This document shows positions 1-10,121 of a DNA stretch of 64,000 bases, in pieces. Origin of the DNA: Pseudomonas sp. FP2309 (lineage in GTDB: Bacteria; Pseudomonadota; Gammaproteobacteria; Pseudomonadales; Pseudomonadaceae); the NCBI RefSeq assembly GCF_030687575.1, contig NZ_CP117439.1, positions 2,657,501-2,721,500 of the forward strand, given 5' to 3'. The notes beneath the pieces are model-generated. The model had not been told where the DNA came from, did no database searches, and saw only the letters and a list, made by a program, of their open reading frames with translations. A program made the translations under genes and the position numbers. How positions within the stretch are numbered: the stretch's first letter is position 1; each line of letters opens with the position of its first letter.

Positions 1-986
1 TCGACGGTCTGCGCGTGGACGCCGTGGCGTCGATGCTCTACCGAGACTATTCACGCAAGGCCGGCGAATGGGTGCCGAACCGCCACGGTGGTCGCGAGAA
101 TCTGGAAGCGATTGACTTCCTGCGTCACTTGAACGACGTGGTGGCTCTGGAAGCCCCCGGCGCGCTGGTGATCGCTGAGGAGTCCACTGCCTGGCCAGGC
201 GTGAGCCAGCCCACCCAACAGGGTGGCCTGGGCTTCAATTACAAATGGAACATGGGCTGGATGCACGATTCCCTGCATTACATCCAGCAAGACCCAGTGT
301 ACCGCGCGCATCATCACAACGAGCTGAGCTTTGGCCTGGTATATGCCTGGTCCGAACGTTTTATCCTGCCGATCTCCCACGATGAGGTGGTGCACGGCAA
401 GCATTCGTTGATCGACAAGATGCCCGGCGACCGTTGGCAGAAATTCGCCAACCTGCGTGCTTACCTGACCTTCATGTGGATGCATCCCGGCAAGAAGCTG
501 CTGTTTATGGGCTGCGAGTTCGGCCAATGGCGGGAGTGGAACCACGATCAGCAGTTGGATTGGTACCTGCTGCAGTACGCCGAACATAAAGGTGTGCAAA
601 AACTGGTAGGGGACTTGAACCGGCTGTACCGCACAGAGCCGGCCCTGCATGACCAGGACGACGCACCCCAAGGTTTCCAGTGGCTGATCGGTGATGACGC
701 GATCAACAGCGTCTATGCCTGGCTGCGCTGGAGCAAGGACGGCAAGCCCGTGTTGGTGGTCGCCAACTTCACCCCGGTGCCCCGTGAAGCCTACGCCGTG
801 GGTGTGCCGTTTGCCGGGCGTTGGAGCGAGGTGATCAACAGCGACGCGGACACCTACGCTGGATCCAATTTCGGCAACGGTGGCGACGTGTTTACCCACG
901 AGGAGCCACGCCACGGGCAGCCGGTGTCGCTGTCCCTGAATCTGCCGCCGTTGGGAGTGCTGATTTTGCGACCGGAAACGCTGTAA
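1..986 (+). CDS. glgB: 1,4-alpha-glucan branching enzyme GlgB, 3' part (5' end outside the window)
   Basis: Glycogen branching enzyme (GH13) makes alpha-1,6 branches in cytosolic glycogen. The reading frame is open from the first bases, so the gene is truncated by the window edge and not by mutation. The first codons encode [11 protein letters not shown], the GH13 region with the nucleophile Asp. The acid/base Glu follows in VIAEEST and the transition-state Asp in [10 protein letters not shown]. The C-terminal all-beta domain runs to the stop ([12 protein letters not shown]). About 328 residues of a family that is usually 730-750 are visible. A GGDEF gene follows on the same strand after about 90 bp. 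Identification is secure. Confidence 0.96.
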   Translation, partial: DGLRVDAVASMLYRDYSRKAGEWVPNRHGGRENLEAIDFLRHLNDVVALEAPGALVIAEESTAWPGVSQPTQQGGLGFNYKWNMGWMHDSLHYIQQDPVYRAHHHNELSFGLVYAWSERFILPISHDEVVHGKHSLIDKMPGDRWQKFANLRAYLTFMWMHPGKKLLFMGCEFGQWREWNHDQQLDWYLLQYAEHKGVQKLVGDLNRLYRTEPALHDQDDAPQGFQWLIGDDAINSVYAWLRWSKDGKPVLVVANFTPVPREAYAVGVPFAGRWSEVINSDADTYAGSNFGNGGDVFTHEEPRHGQPVSLSLNLPPLGVLILRPETL

Positions 987-1077
987 ACGGCTCTATCTTG
1001 CTGGATTCTGTTGTCCGCGGTGCTGGCCGGGTGCCACAATGGCGCCCTTGTCGCGACAGTTGAATCAGGCGAATTTC

Positions 1078-2205
1078 ATGAATGGCCTTGGGCGTAAGCA
1101 GGACGAGGATTGCTCCATAGAAGAGCAGGTGCGGACTGACCGTCTGCACCAGCTGTTTCGGCAGTCATTTACCGCCATTTTCGGCAGTTATCTGGCGGCC
1201 GCGATGCTGTGCTGGCTGTGCTGGGATCGCTTTGACCATTCAGTCATGGTGGCCTGGCTGGCGCTGCTGGGCCTGTCGGCGCTGTTGCGGGTCAAGATGT
1301 TCATGGACTGGTTCCGCTGCCCCAACAGTGAGCGTACCCCCTCCCGCTGGGAGCGCCGTTATTGGTGGACCCTGACGCTCTCCGCAGGGATCTGGGGCGC
1401 GGGTGCGCTGGCGCTGATGCCGCCGGATGATCGTTTGTCCCAGGTGCTGGTGATCTTGTTCACCGTGGGCATGTCGGTGAGTGCGGTGTCGTGTTATTCG
1501 GCCTATCGCTACATGACGCTGGCGTCCATCGGCCTGGTGTTGCTGCCGTGCACGGTGTGGCTGCTGTTTCAGCCGTCAGCAATGCAGCTAGGCGTGGCGA
1601 TTGCGGTGTTGGTGTTCAGCACGTTCGTGGTCAGCGCCACCCGTAAATTGTCCGATGCCCTGGAAAAGGCCTTTCGCCTGACCCGGCAAATGGAGCGCGC
1701 CCACCACATTTCCAACCTGGCCGCACAAACCGATGAACTGACCGGTTTGATGAATCGACGGGCGTTTTTCGAGCGTGCCCACCTGCTGTACGCGCAATGC
1801 CGGCATCATCAGCAACCCCTGTGCGCCTTGATGCTGGACATGGATCATTTCAAGCAGATCAACGACACCTACGGCCATCAGGCTGGCGATCAGGTATTGC
1901 GCCAGATTGGCGGAGTGATCAACGCGTCGTTTCGCAAGGCCGATGTCTACGGTCGCTTGGGTGGAGAGGAGTTTGCGGTGCTGCTGCCGGACACCTCGCT
2001 GGAAGCCGCGCGGGAAATCGCTGAGCAGTTGGTCAAGGCCATCTCCAACCTGGCGTGCGATCCGGTGCATGGCCTTAGCGCCAGCTTAGGTGTGGCGTTC
2101 GCCTATGCGCAGGATCAGGACTTGCACGGGTTGATGAACACGGCTGACAAGGCGCTTTATCGAGCCAAGGCCCAGGGTCGCAATCAGGTGGCGCTGGCAG
2201 AGTAG
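1078..2205 (+). CDS. Membrane-bound diguanylate cyclase (GGDEF)
   Basis: Predicted inner-membrane enzyme making cyclic di-GMP from two GTP. The N-terminal half has about five or six hydrophobic segments (for example SYLAAAMLCWLCW and VAIAVLVFSTFVV), followed by a coiled linker and a GGDEF domain from about residue 200. The signature reads GGEEF with the upstream D-x-D-x-F-K metal/nucleotide segment (MLDMDHFKQIND), so it should be active. No EAL domain is present. The start at 1078 (MNGLGRKQ) is preferred; an in-frame ATG at 1039 would add 13 residues, and neither has a strong Shine-Dalgarno sequence. The sensor part was not recognised as a named MASE family. Confidence 0.9.
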   Translation: MNGLGRKQDEDCSIEEQVRTDRLHQLFRQSFTAIFGSYLAAAMLCWLCWDRFDHSVMVAWLALLGLSALLRVKMFMDWFRCPNSERTPSRWERRYWWTLTLSAGIWGAGALALMPPDDRLSQVLVILFTVGMSVSAVSCYSAYRYMTLASIGLVLLPCTVWLLFQPSAMQLGVAIAVLVFSTFVVSATRKLSDALEKAFRLTRQMERAHHISNLAAQTDELTGLMNRRAFFERAHLLYAQCRHHQQPLCALMLDMDHFKQINDTYGHQAGDQVLRQIGGVINASFRKADVYGRLGGEEFAVLLPDTSLEAAREIAEQLVKAISNLACDPVHGLSASLGVAFAYAQDQDLHGLMNTADKALYRAKAQGRNQVALAE

Positions 2206-2212
2206 GGCAGGC

Positions 2213-4399
2213 TCAGTCCTTGAGCATGGCCTTGATCAACACGCGCGAGACCTGCTCGGCAGAGTAGGGCTTGGCCAGAAATTCGAACCCTTCGTAACCA
2301 CTGTCGGCCAACTCATCGCTGTAGCCCGAGGTGAGCACCACCGGTAAATCCGGCCGTCGCTGGCGCAGCAGTTTGGCCATCGCCACGCCGGTGATGCCGG
2401 GCATCACCACGTCCGAGAAAATCACATCAAAGGCCATGGCATCCTGGCCTGCAAGGGTCAGCGCCTGCTCGGCGTCCGTCGCCCAGGTGGTCTGGTAGCC
2501 CAGGTCTTGGAGGATCTGGCTGGCAAAACGCCCGACTTCCAGGTTGTCCTCCACGATCAGTACGTGGCACTGCGTGGTGTCCGGAGTTGTAAGAGGGGTG
2601 TCCTGGGGGCTCTGCGGCAGCGAGGATTGAGCTTCGACTTGCGGCAGGTACAAGGTGAACACGCTGCCTTGCCCGGGTGTGCTGGTCACGTCGATGTTAC
2701 CGCCGGACTGCTTGGCGAACCCGAACACTTGCGACAGACCCAGGCCGGTGCCTTTGCCCACGGCTTTTGTGGTGAAGAACGGTTCGAAGATGCGTTCAAC
2801 GGTGTCCGCTGCAATGCCCTGCCCGGTATCGGCCAGCGAGACCGCGATGTGCGGCTGGCGGGAGCCTGCGTCGCCGCGGATGCTGGGCAGCGGCTGTTGG
2901 CCGGCCACTCGCAGTGTCAGCGTGCCCTGGCCGCCCATTGCGTCCCGCGCATTGAGCGCGATGTTGATCAGCGCGGTTTCGAACTGGCTGGAGTCGACAC
3001 GTGCAAAGCAAGCATGTGGCGGCAGGTGGACCTGTACATGAATACGCGCGCCGGTGACACTTTCGAGCATCTCGCCGATGTTCTGCACGCGCTGGCCCAC
3101 GTCGAAGACTTCCGGGTTGAGCGGTTGGCGACGGGCAAACGCGAGCAATTGACTGGTGAGTTTACTGGCCCGCTCGACGGTGTCGGACACCGCGCTCATA
3201 TACCGTTGACGGCGTTCTTCCGAGAGGCCGGGTTGGCGCAGGAAATCCACCGATGAGCGAATGATCGTGAGCAGGTTGTTGAAGTCATGGGCCACGCCGC
3301 CGGTCAGTTGGCCAATGGCTTCGAGTTTTTGCGACTGGCGCAGCGCCGCTTCGGCCTGGGCCAGTGCGAGCGTGCGCTCTTCTACCCGCTGCTCGAGGGT
3401 GGTGTTGAGCTCGGCATAGGCTGCGAGGCCTTTACGCACGTCGGCATCGGCGCGTACCCGTTCGATATGCGCCCAGGAACGTTCGGTGACTTCGCGCAGC
3501 AAGGCCAGGTCGTAGGGTGACCAGGATCGCGCTGTTTTGTCGTGCACGGCCATCAATGCGGTCAGTCGGCCGTTTTTGATCAGAGGCATGCACAGGGTTG
3601 CGGTGACGCCCAGGGCCTGGAAGTTGGCGGATTCCGCCGGCGGCAATTCGAGCAGGTTATCGTTGATCACCAAGGGCTCGCCGGCGCGCAAGTAGTCGAC
3701 GGCCATCGCACCGAAGTCCGCCAGGCGGTAGCGGCCGATGATGCTCGGTGAGCCGGGCGCCGTCCAATTGTCGCGAATAGTGAAACCGTCTTCATCGGCG
3801 TCCATGTCGGCGTAGGCGCAATTGCTCACCTGCAGGTGCTCGGCCAGCAATCGGGTGGTGCTGGTCATGATCGCTTCGGCATCGGCGGCGTTGGCCACGG
3901 CGTTGCTGATGGTGTCCAGCACTGCCAGACGGCGGGTGAGAAACACCGTGGCGGTGGTTTCGGTCACGGTATCCAGCATGCCCACCACGCGGCCCTGAGG
4001 GTCGCGGATCGGGCTGTAGCAGAAAGTGAAGTAGGCCTGCTCCGGCGCATGGCCCCGCTCGATGACCAGCGGGAAATTTTCGATATAGGTCGCGTGGCCC
4101 TGGAAGGCAGCGTCGCAAATGGGGCTGATGTCGTCCCACACCTCGCTCCACACTTCACTGAATGGGCGGCCAAGGGCGTAGGGCTTATCGCCCAGGATCG
4201 GGATAAACGCGTCGTTGTACAGCGTTATCAGATTGGGCCCCCAAATGATTGCCTTCGGGAAACTTGAAGCGAAACACAGCGCTACGGTGGTCTTGAGAAC
4301 ATCCGGCCACTGTTCCAGTGGCCCCAGGGGCGTACTGGCCCAATCATGCTGACGCACCCGCTCAGCCATATCGCTGCTGCTTTGCAGCCAATTCATCAT
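2213..4399 (-). CDS. Hybrid sensor histidine kinase/response regulator (PAS-GAF-HisKA-HATPase-REC)
   Basis: Cytoplasmic hybrid kinase of about 728 residues without clear membrane segments. Visible in order: a PAS-like region ([16 protein letters not shown]), a GAF-like region (about 155-310), a coiled linker, a HisKA domain with phospho-acceptor His about residue 371 ([11 protein letters not shown]), an HATPase with the G-box [13 protein letters not shown], and a C-terminal receiver with phospho-acceptor Asp about 663 (IFSDVVMPG) and Lys in FLAKPY. The start at 4399 (MMNWLQSS) is chosen because AAGGTG lies 8 nt upstream. Its 3' end faces the preceding cyclase gene with 7 bp between stops. No DNA-binding partner is adjacent, so output is unknown. 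Confidence 0.92.
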   Translation of the reverse strand: MMNWLQSSSDMAERVRQHDWASTPLGPLEQWPDVLKTTVALCFASSFPKAIIWGPNLITLYNDAFIPILGDKPYALGRPFSEVWSEVWDDISPICDAAFQGHATYIENFPLVIERGHAPEQAYFTFCYSPIRDPQGRVVGMLDTVTETTATVFLTRRLAVLDTISNAVANAADAEAIMTSTTRLLAEHLQVSNCAYADMDADEDGFTIRDNWTAPGSPSIIGRYRLADFGAMAVDYLRAGEPLVINDNLLELPPAESANFQALGVTATLCMPLIKNGRLTALMAVHDKTARSWSPYDLALLREVTERSWAHIERVRADADVRKGLAAYAELNTTLEQRVEERTLALAQAEAALRQSQKLEAIGQLTGGVAHDFNNLLTIIRSSVDFLRQPGLSEERRQRYMSAVSDTVERASKLTSQLLAFARRQPLNPEVFDVGQRVQNIGEMLESVTGARIHVQVHLPPHACFARVDSSQFETALINIALNARDAMGGQGTLTLRVAGQQPLPSIRGDAGSRQPHIAVSLADTGQGIAADTVERIFEPFFTTKAVGKGTGLGLSQVFGFAKQSGGNIDVTSTPGQGSVFTLYLPQVEAQSSLPQSPQDTPLTTPDTTQCHVLIVEDNLEVGRFASQILQDLGYQTTWATDAEQALTLAGQDAMAFDVIFSDVVMPGITGVAMAKLLRQRRPDLPVVLTSGYSDELADSGYEGFEFLAKPYSAEQVSRVLIKAMLKD

Positions 4400-4571
4400 T
4401 GGGAAAACACCTTGTTTACCAGAGTCTGCAATGCGCCGGAAATGCCCTGGCGCAGAGCTACAGACCTGCCCGAACACTGCCAGTTCAGCGCGATTATCCG
4501 CTAGATGGCAATTTGATGCTCTATTCGTTTAACTAAAGGATATCTAGAAGGTTTTAGCCCTTGTCTCACCC

Positions 4572-5423
4572 TCATTGCGTGCCGAACAAGCCCGTCCAGT
4601 AGATCCCGGCGTCACTCTTTGGGTCCATCGCATAGGCGGCGCCCAACTCGCGAAATAGCGGGTTCATGAGGTTGGCGCAATGGCCGGGGCTGGCGAGCCA
4701 GCCATCGACCACCCTGCGCGGGGTATCCAGGCCGGCGGCGATGTTTTCACCGATGTTCTTCGCGATGTACCCCGCCAGCTCCGCACGGTCGCCGGGGGTG
4801 CGGCCGTCATGGTCGAGGTGGTCGAAGAAATTACCGTTGGCCATGTTGCGCGTGTGGCTGTTGGCGGCATCGGCCAGGCTATCGTTCCACGACAACGGTG
4901 TGGTCGCCGTAAACGCCTGGGTACCGCACTGACGCGGTTGAGCGCGGGCGGTATTGATCAGGTCGAGCACTTTCCTGCCTTCGGTCTGCCAGTCGCCCAG
5001 TCCGCTGGACAGCAGCGGACGCGCCAGCACGATGCGCCAGTCCTGGCCGCTGTTGCTTACGCCGATGTCGACGAATTGCGGGTCCAGCACCACCCGGCAG
5101 AAACTTTCACGCACGGCCTTCATGGCGGCCTGGGCGTCCTTGGGCCCCGACAGGCTGATGGCCTGTACATTCACCATCGGGTAGGCCGCCCGCGCCAGGG
5201 CCTGCTGCAAATCGCCGACGTTACTGGCCGGCAGCACCAGCCGTGTGTCGCTGGCCAGCGGCGGCAGTTCCTGGGAACCCTGGTCACCGCAGCGTTGCAC
5301 CTGGCTGCGGTATTCGTTGATCTGTTGGACTAGCTGACTTTCTTCATTCGCCATCGCGCTGGCGCAGAACACCGTACTGGCGGCCAGCGTCGTGAGACCC
5401 ATCATCAATGACAGAACGCGCAT
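4572..5423 (-). CDS. Secreted CAP-domain (SCP/YkwD-like) protein
   Basis: About 283 residues with a Sec signal peptide (MRVLSLMMGLTTLAAS..ASAMA). The C-terminal half (about 160-283) is a CAP domain: LINTARAQPRQCG, the His in SHTRNMANGNFFDHLDHDG, and the core ENIAAG and GHCANLMNPLFRELGAAY. The region between signal and CAP has no recognised motif. CAP proteins are extracytoplasmic and their bacterial function is mostly unknown. The start at 5423 is supported by AAGGG 8 nt upstream; an upstream in-frame ATG at 5483 has no such support. Monocistronic by position. Confidence 0.85.
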   Translation of the reverse strand: MRVLSLMMGLTTLAASTVFCASAMANEESQLVQQINEYRSQVQRCGDQGSQELPPLASDTRLVLPASNVGDLQQALARAAYPMVNVQAISLSGPKDAQAAMKAVRESFCRVVLDPQFVDIGVSNSGQDWRIVLARPLLSSGLGDWQTEGRKVLDLINTARAQPRQCGTQAFTATTPLSWNDSLADAANSHTRNMANGNFFDHLDHDGRTPGDRAELAGYIAKNIGENIAAGLDTPRRVVDGWLASPGHCANLMNPLFRELGAAYAMDPKSDAGIYWTGLFGTQ

Positions 5424-5504
5424 GGACGTTACCCTTGAACTTGAAAGTGCCCATGATGCGCGATGTAACCCGGTCCGGTGCAACGCCTTTTTTGTTTTTT
5501 TACC

Positions 5505-6713
5505 TCAACGGGGCCTGCAGGTGTCGTTTACAGCAACGTTGTGGCCCCATGCCATCGCCGTGGTCACCAGGATCAACCCTCCCGCCACGGCAAACGTGGC
5601 GTGCAGGCCAAACGTGACCGATTGCGCGCTGGCGTGGGTGACACCGGGCGTGGCCCAGGCGAACACTGCGCCCAAGGCCGAGGCACCGCCGATCAGGCCG
5701 AGGTTGCGTGACAAGTTCAACAGCCCCGAGACTGTTCCCCGGCGCGGCGCCGGCACGTCACTCATCACCGCCGTATTGTTGGCGGCCTGGAACAGGCTGT
5801 AACCGGTTGTCAGGACGACCAGCGCAATCACGTAGGCCACCAACCCTGACGTCAGCGCCAGCAGCAGGGCGCCACACAGCAACACGCCCAGCCCCGTGCG
5901 GGTCATGCGCCGGCTGCCGAGGCGGTCGGTGAGGCGGCCTGCCGGTACGCCGGTGGCGGCCGCGACGCAGGGGCCGACGGCCATGACCAGGCCCATCCAT
6001 TCAGGGGCCAGGCCCAGGCCGCGTGAGAGGTAAAACGGCCCGACGACGAACGTGGCCATGATCACGGCGGCGACCAAGGCGCTCATGGTCAGGCCTACGC
6101 GCAGTGAAACGTCGCGCAGGGGAGTCCAGAAGCCTGACACGAGCGGCGTGCGCGGTTGATCGGCGGGCAAGTACCGCCAGGCCAGCGCAAACACCAACAG
6201 CCCCAGCGGCATACCCACCGCAAACAGCGCGCGCCACCCCCACAGGCTGAGCAGCACGCCGCCCAGGCTGGGCCCCATGGCGGTGCCGACGGCCGACATC
6301 GTGCCGAGCAAGCCCATCACCCGGCCGGTGCGTTCCCGGGTGACGGTATCGCCGACCATGCCCAGGGCCATGGCCATCATGCTCGCGGCGCCGAGGCCTT
6401 GCAGCGCCCGAGCGGCGATCAGTGCAGTGAGGGATGGCGCCATTGCGCACACGCCGCTTGCCAGCGCGAACAGCAGCAACCCGCCCAGCAACAGCCGACG
6501 GCGCCCCAGGCGATCACCCAGTCGGCCTGCACTGACGATGACCGCAGTGATCGCCAGCAAATAACTGAGCACCACCCACTGCACCGCCTGAAAAGACGTG
6601 TCGAATGCCAGCGCCAGGCTTGGCAGGCCGACATTGGCGATGCTGGTGCCCAGGGATGCCAGCAACATGGACAACGACAGGCTGGCGAGGCTACCGCGTG
6701 AGGAGAAGGGCAT
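5505..6713 (-). CDS. MFS drug-efflux-type transporter
   Basis: Inner-membrane major facilitator of 402 residues with about 12 hydrophobic segments. Motif A is seen in the loop after TM2 (GRLGDRLGRRRLLL) and an antiporter-type motif C in MGPSLGGVLLSLWGW, which points to proton-coupled efflux. The start has AAGGAA 8 nt upstream. The gene is divergent from the LysR gene at 6828, with 114 bp between, the usual arrangement for a regulator and its target. Substrate cannot be read from the sequence. Confidence 0.88.
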   Translation of the reverse strand: MPFSSRGSLASLSLSMLLASLGTSIANVGLPSLALAFDTSFQAVQWVVLSYLLAITAVIVSAGRLGDRLGRRRLLLGGLLLFALASGVCAMAPSLTALIAARALQGLGAASMMAMALGMVGDTVTRERTGRVMGLLGTMSAVGTAMGPSLGGVLLSLWGWRALFAVGMPLGLLVFALAWRYLPADQPRTPLVSGFWTPLRDVSLRVGLTMSALVAAVIMATFVVGPFYLSRGLGLAPEWMGLVMAVGPCVAAATGVPAGRLTDRLGSRRMTRTGLGVLLCGALLLALTSGLVAYVIALVVLTTGYSLFQAANNTAVMSDVPAPRRGTVSGLLNLSRNLGLIGGASALGAVFAWATPGVTHASAQSVTFGLHATFAVAGGLILVTTAMAWGHNVAVNDTCRPR

Positions 6714-6827
6714 GGGGCGATTCCTTGAGTGAACGTACCTGTCACAAATCTACGGTGTCGCCTACCATGGCGGAAGACGCACGGGTTGCACTTAATACCT
6801 GCATATAACGCCTGCTGAGGAATACAC

Positions 6828-7709
6828 ATGCCCGATCTTAATTTGTTGCTCACGCTGGACGTGCTGCTCGCCGAAGGCAGCGTCGCCGGCGCGGCCAGGC
6901 GTTTGGGCCTGAGTGCTTCGGCCATGAGCCGTGCCCTGGCGCGCCTGCGCGAAACCACCGGCGACCCGCTGCTGGTGCGTGCCGGTCGCGGCCTGGTGGC
7001 TACGCCGAGGGCGATGGCGCTGCGCGAACAGGTCAGCCGTCTGGTGCAGGAGGCTCAGGCCGTATTGCGCCCGGCGCAATCGCTGGACATGGCGCAGGTG
7101 GAACGCACCTTCACCCTGCGCGCCAGTGAGGAGTTCGTTGAGCTCATCGGCCCCGCGTTGCTGGCGCGCATCGCCCGCGAGGCTCCCGGTGTGCGTTTGC
7201 GTTTCATCAACAAGACCGACAAGGACAGCGCGCTGCTACGTGACGGACGCGTGGACCTGGAAACCGGTGTGGTCGACCCCGACGCCAGCCCCGAAGTCCT
7301 GACCCAGGCACTGTTTCGCGACCGCTTGGTGGGCGTGGTACGCGAAGGCCATCCCTTGAGCCGTGGCGAGATCAGCGCCCAACGCTTTGCCGAGGGCCAG
7401 CACGTCTACGTTTCCCGGCGCGGGCAAGACCGTGGTCAGATTGATGACGCGCTCGAGGCCCACGGCCTGGCCCGCCGCATCGGCAGTATCGTCAGCGGTT
7501 TCTCCACTGCCATCGCCCTGGCCCGCGACACCGACCTGATCGCCTGCGTGCCCGAACGTTACACCGCCAACCGCCGCGATCTGTTCTGCTTTACCCTGCC
7601 ACTGAGCTTGCCGAGCTTCAGTGTGGCGATGCTCTGGCACCCGCGGTTGGATGCGGATCTGGCCCACCGCTGGCTGCGCGGGTGCCTGCGTGAGGTCTGC
7701 GGGCAATAA
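6828..7709 (+). CDS. LysR-family transcriptional regulator
   Basis: 293 residues. The N-terminal winged helix-turn-helix covers about residues 4-62 (LTLDVLLAEGSVAGAARRLGLSAS split by AMSRALARLRETTG), followed by the periplasmic-binding-protein-like effector domain (TLRASEEFVELIGPALL). GAGGAA sits 7 nt before the ATG. It is divergent from the MFS exporter at 5505-6713 and probably regulates it and itself. The effector is unknown. Confidence 0.9.
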   Translation: MPDLNLLLTLDVLLAEGSVAGAARRLGLSASAMSRALARLRETTGDPLLVRAGRGLVATPRAMALREQVSRLVQEAQAVLRPAQSLDMAQVERTFTLRASEEFVELIGPALLARIAREAPGVRLRFINKTDKDSALLRDGRVDLETGVVDPDASPEVLTQALFRDRLVGVVREGHPLSRGEISAQRFAEGQHVYVSRRGQDRGQIDDALEAHGLARRIGSIVSGFSTAIALARDTDLIACVPERYTANRRDLFCFTLPLSLPSFSVAMLWHPRLDADLAHRWLRGCLREVCGQ

Positions 7710-7765
7710 CTCACGCGCAACAGGTACAATCGCCGCTGCCTTGACGCAAAACCCCAGGAATTTGC

Positions 7766-8446
7766 ATGTTCAGCCTTACCCGCTACACCACGCCGTGCCC
7801 CGAGCCGATCAATGGCCAGATCCTGCAGTTGGTGGTGGACAACCTCACCGACATCAGCAGCGTGGCGCTGCCGCCGAGCAACCTGCTCTACAACATCTAC
7901 CAGTACGCGATTGGCTTTGAGGTGCACCTGTACCTGGAAGCGCTCAATGGCGAGAAAGGCATCGCGGTCGAACTGATTGTCGCCACCGATGCGCAGGATG
8001 CCGGGAAGGTCCTCGGCTTTGTGTTGTGCTTGCCGGTCAAGGACGATCCCGAGGCGTGCGGCATCGCGTTCATGGCGGTGCAGGCGGCCTCGCGTCGCCG
8101 GGGTGTGGCACGGGCCATGTTGCAGGACGTGTTGGCGCGCTATCCCCATGCCGAGCTGGCCTGCTCCGTGGAAAAGGTCCGCGCGTTCGAGGCCATGGGC
8201 TTTAAAGTGCGCGGCGCACGCGGCACCCAAGTGCTGATGAACACCCGCGACTACGGCACCGATGGCCTGATGGGCGTGCTGGATGTGGCCGCGATCTACA
8301 GCTCCCTGGAAGTCCGGCAGATTCACACCTACCTGCTGCAAAAACACGGCAAGCGCGCCATGGTCGATGCAGAGAAGCAACGCGATCGGCACCTGGATCA
8401 GTTGGCGCGCAAGGTCCAGCTGTTCGTCAGCGGCGGCCGCGATTAA
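7766..8446 (+). CDS. GNAT-family N-acetyltransferase
   Basis: 226 residues. The central part has the GNAT fold: GKVLGFVLCLPV (beta 4), the acetyl-CoA loop AASRRRGVARAMLQDV with the R/Q-x-x-G-x-G/A pattern (RRRGVA), then AFEAMGFKVRG (beta 6-7). The N-terminal 50 and C-terminal 70 residues are extensions with no recognised motif. AGGAA lies 7 nt before the start. The 3' end overlaps the convergent TetR gene by 20 bp. Acceptor substrate unknown. Confidence 0.85.
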   Translation: MFSLTRYTTPCPEPINGQILQLVVDNLTDISSVALPPSNLLYNIYQYAIGFEVHLYLEALNGEKGIAVELIVATDAQDAGKVLGFVLCLPVKDDPEACGIAFMAVQAASRRRGVARAMLQDVLARYPHAELACSVEKVRAFEAMGFKVRGARGTQVLMNTRDYGTDGLMGVLDVAAIYSSLEVRQIHTYLLQKHGKRAMVDAEKQRDRHLDQLARKVQLFVSGGRD

Positions 8447-9029
8447 CCATCCCCAGAATGGTGGCCAGCAACTCCTGCTGCGCCTCTTCACGACTGAGCT
8501 CGCCGTTGGCCGCCGCGTGGGACAGGGCTTCCGCGGCGCCGAGCATGGCGCGCAAGCCGGCTTGAGACACCGTGCCCGTGGGCGCGAAGGGCGCCAGCGC
8601 GTCGCGGCATTTATCGAGGAAGATCGCCTCGTATTTGCGCTTGAGGCTTTCCAATTCCGGCGAACCGCTCAGCGCGGCCGTCACCCCCGGTATTTCCCGT
8701 CCCTGCAGTAACACGCAATCGACGTACGACGCGGCGATCACCCAGGCGCGCTCATCCAGTGTCGCGGCGCTGGCTTCGATGGCGTCGCTGAACACCTGAT
8801 TCTGACGCCCGTCGAAATCCTCGTACAACGCCGCCAGCAAACCCGCGCGGGTGACGAAATGGTCGTAGACCACCGGCTTGGTCACGCCCGCCAGTTCCGC
8901 CAGGCGACCCAGGGTCAGGGCATCGGTGCCTTCCTCGCGCACCAGTTGCCAGGCGACATCGAGCAACTGGCGCAGGCGATCTTCTCGGGACAAACGACGA
9001 CGCGGGGCAGGGGATTCAGGGCTTGACAT
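8427..9029 (-). CDS. TetR-family transcriptional regulator
   Basis: 200 residues with an N-terminal TetR helix-turn-helix (about 12-58: LLDVAWQLVREEG, LGRLAELAGVTKPVVYDHF) and an all-helical ligand domain. It is divergent from the quinone-reductase-like gene at 9099; the 69-bp spacer holds a repeated GTAACTTA motif that could be its operator. Likely represses that gene and itself. The ligand is unknown. Confidence 0.92.
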   Translation of the reverse strand: MSSPESPAPRRRLSREDRLRQLLDVAWQLVREEGTDALTLGRLAELAGVTKPVVYDHFVTRAGLLAALYEDFDGRQNQVFSDAIEASAATLDERAWVIAASYVDCVLLQGREIPGVTAALSGSPELESLKRKYEAIFLDKCRDALAPFAPTGTVSQAGLRAMLGAAEALSHAAANGELSREEAQQELLATILGMVNRGRR

Positions 9030-9044
9030 GCTTATATACCAAAA

Positions 9045-9066
9045 GTAACTTACTATCCGTAACTTA
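9045..9066. promoter_or_regulatory. Repeated GTAACTTA motif, candidate TetR operator
   Basis: GTAACTTA occurs at 9045-9052 and again at 9059-9066, a 14-bp period. The first copy lies inside the 9-bp palindrome AAGTAACTT (9043-9051). The site fills the spacer between the divergent TetR and quinone reductase genes. That it is the TetR operator is inference from position. Confidence 0.4.
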
Positions 9067-9098
9067 AGCCCAGCCTAACCTCAAACGGAGTCAATGTC

Positions 9099-9698
9099 AT
9101 GCACGCACTGATCGTTGTCGCTCATCACGACCCGCAATCGCTCACCCATGCAATTGCCGCGCAAGTCGCCGCTGGCCTTGAGGCAAGCGGCCACACTTAT
9201 GAGATCGCCGACCTCGCCGCCGAAGGATTTGACCCGCGTTACAGCGCCGCCGACCATCGGGTACACCGCCACGGCGCCGCGCCACCGGCCGATGTGCGGG
9301 CTGAACAAGCGCGCGTGGATCGGGCCGATGCGCTGGTGCTGGCATTTCCCATCTACTGGTGGTCACTGCCTGGGCTGCTCAAAGGCTGGATAGACCGCGT
9401 GTTCGTCAACGGCTGGGCAATCGAATATGGCCCCGATACCCCGGTGACGAAAAAACTGCGGCACTTGCAGGTGCACCTGCTGGCCCTCGGCGGGGCGGAT
9501 GACAGTGCGTTTGAGCGCCACGGCTACGCCACGGCGATGCGCACGCAGATCGACCACGGCATTTTTGATTATTGCGGGGCGAAAGTGGTGACGTCCCAGT
9601 TGTTGCTGGATTCGGAAGGCGGCGCGGCGCACGGGCATCTGAACACGGCCCATGCGGTGGGCCGCAAGGTGTTTGCGGCTGAGACGGTCGTCGGTTGA
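9099..9698 (+). CDS. NAD(P)H dehydrogenase (quinone)-like flavodoxin-fold protein
   Basis: 199 residues of the KefF/MdaB-like flavodoxin-2 family, which reduces quinones with FMN or FAD. Seen: the N-terminal strand and phosphate loop (ALIVVAHHDPQSLTHAIA), the AFPIYWWSLPGLLKGWIDRVF block typical of the family (given here in its first 20 residues plus F) and ALGGADDSAF. GGAG lies 9 nt before the ATG. Divergent from the TetR gene at 8427-9029, so probably induced by a quinone or electrophile; this is inference. Confidence 0.87.
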   Translation: MHALIVVAHHDPQSLTHAIAAQVAAGLEASGHTYEIADLAAEGFDPRYSAADHRVHRHGAAPPADVRAEQARVDRADALVLAFPIYWWSLPGLLKGWIDRVFVNGWAIEYGPDTPVTKKLRHLQVHLLALGGADDSAFERHGYATAMRTQIDHGIFDYCGAKVVTSQLLLDSEGGAAHGHLNTAHAVGRKVFAAETVVG

Positions 9699-9699
9699 T

Positions 9700-10089
9700 T
9701 CAACCGTCGCGAAACAAGTCGTGGGCGTCCAGCAGGCGGTAGGCGATCTCCGGGCGTTTTTCCATGCCACGCCGAATCGCCGCCGGGATCGATTGCCGGG
9801 TCTTGCGGCACATTCCCGGTAGCTCATCGATCACAATCTGAATCCCGCGCATGCTCTTGACCTCGGTATGGCCTGGGGCAATGTGCACGCGAATGCCCAA
9901 TTGCTGGTGCATCAATTGCTGCATGCGCTCCAGGTCTTGCAGGCTTTTGAGGTCTTCCAGGCGTTCGAGCAGGCGTTTTTCTTCCTGGCGCGTAAGGCTC
10001 AGGATGCGCAGGTCGGCGCCGGGTGCTTGCAACAGACGTTCGCGGTCGCAGACACAGGCGCCGGGTGGGCAGGGTTGGCGAATTGTCAT
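9700..10089 (-). CDS. Conserved hypothetical protein with N-terminal CxxxxCxC motif
   Basis: 129 residues, function not recognised. The N-terminus PCPPGACVCDRERLL has three closely spaced Cys that might bind metal or an Fe-S centre. A Glu/Arg/Leu-rich helical stretch follows (LSLTRQEEKRLLERLEDLK), then a compact region ending in RRGMEKRPEIAYRLLD. GGGAGGG sits 7 nt before the start. It lies 32 bp downstream of aroA on the same strand and is probably cotranscribed. Confidence 0.75.
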   Translation of the reverse strand: MTIRQPCPPGACVCDRERLLQAPGADLRILSLTRQEEKRLLERLEDLKSLQDLERMQQLMHQQLGIRVHIAPGHTEVKSMRGIQIVIDELPGMCRKTRQSIPAAIRRGMEKRPEIAYRLLDAHDLFRDG

Positions 10090-10121
10090 GTGCAGGCCCT
10101 CCCCAAACCGGTGCGGTTGGC

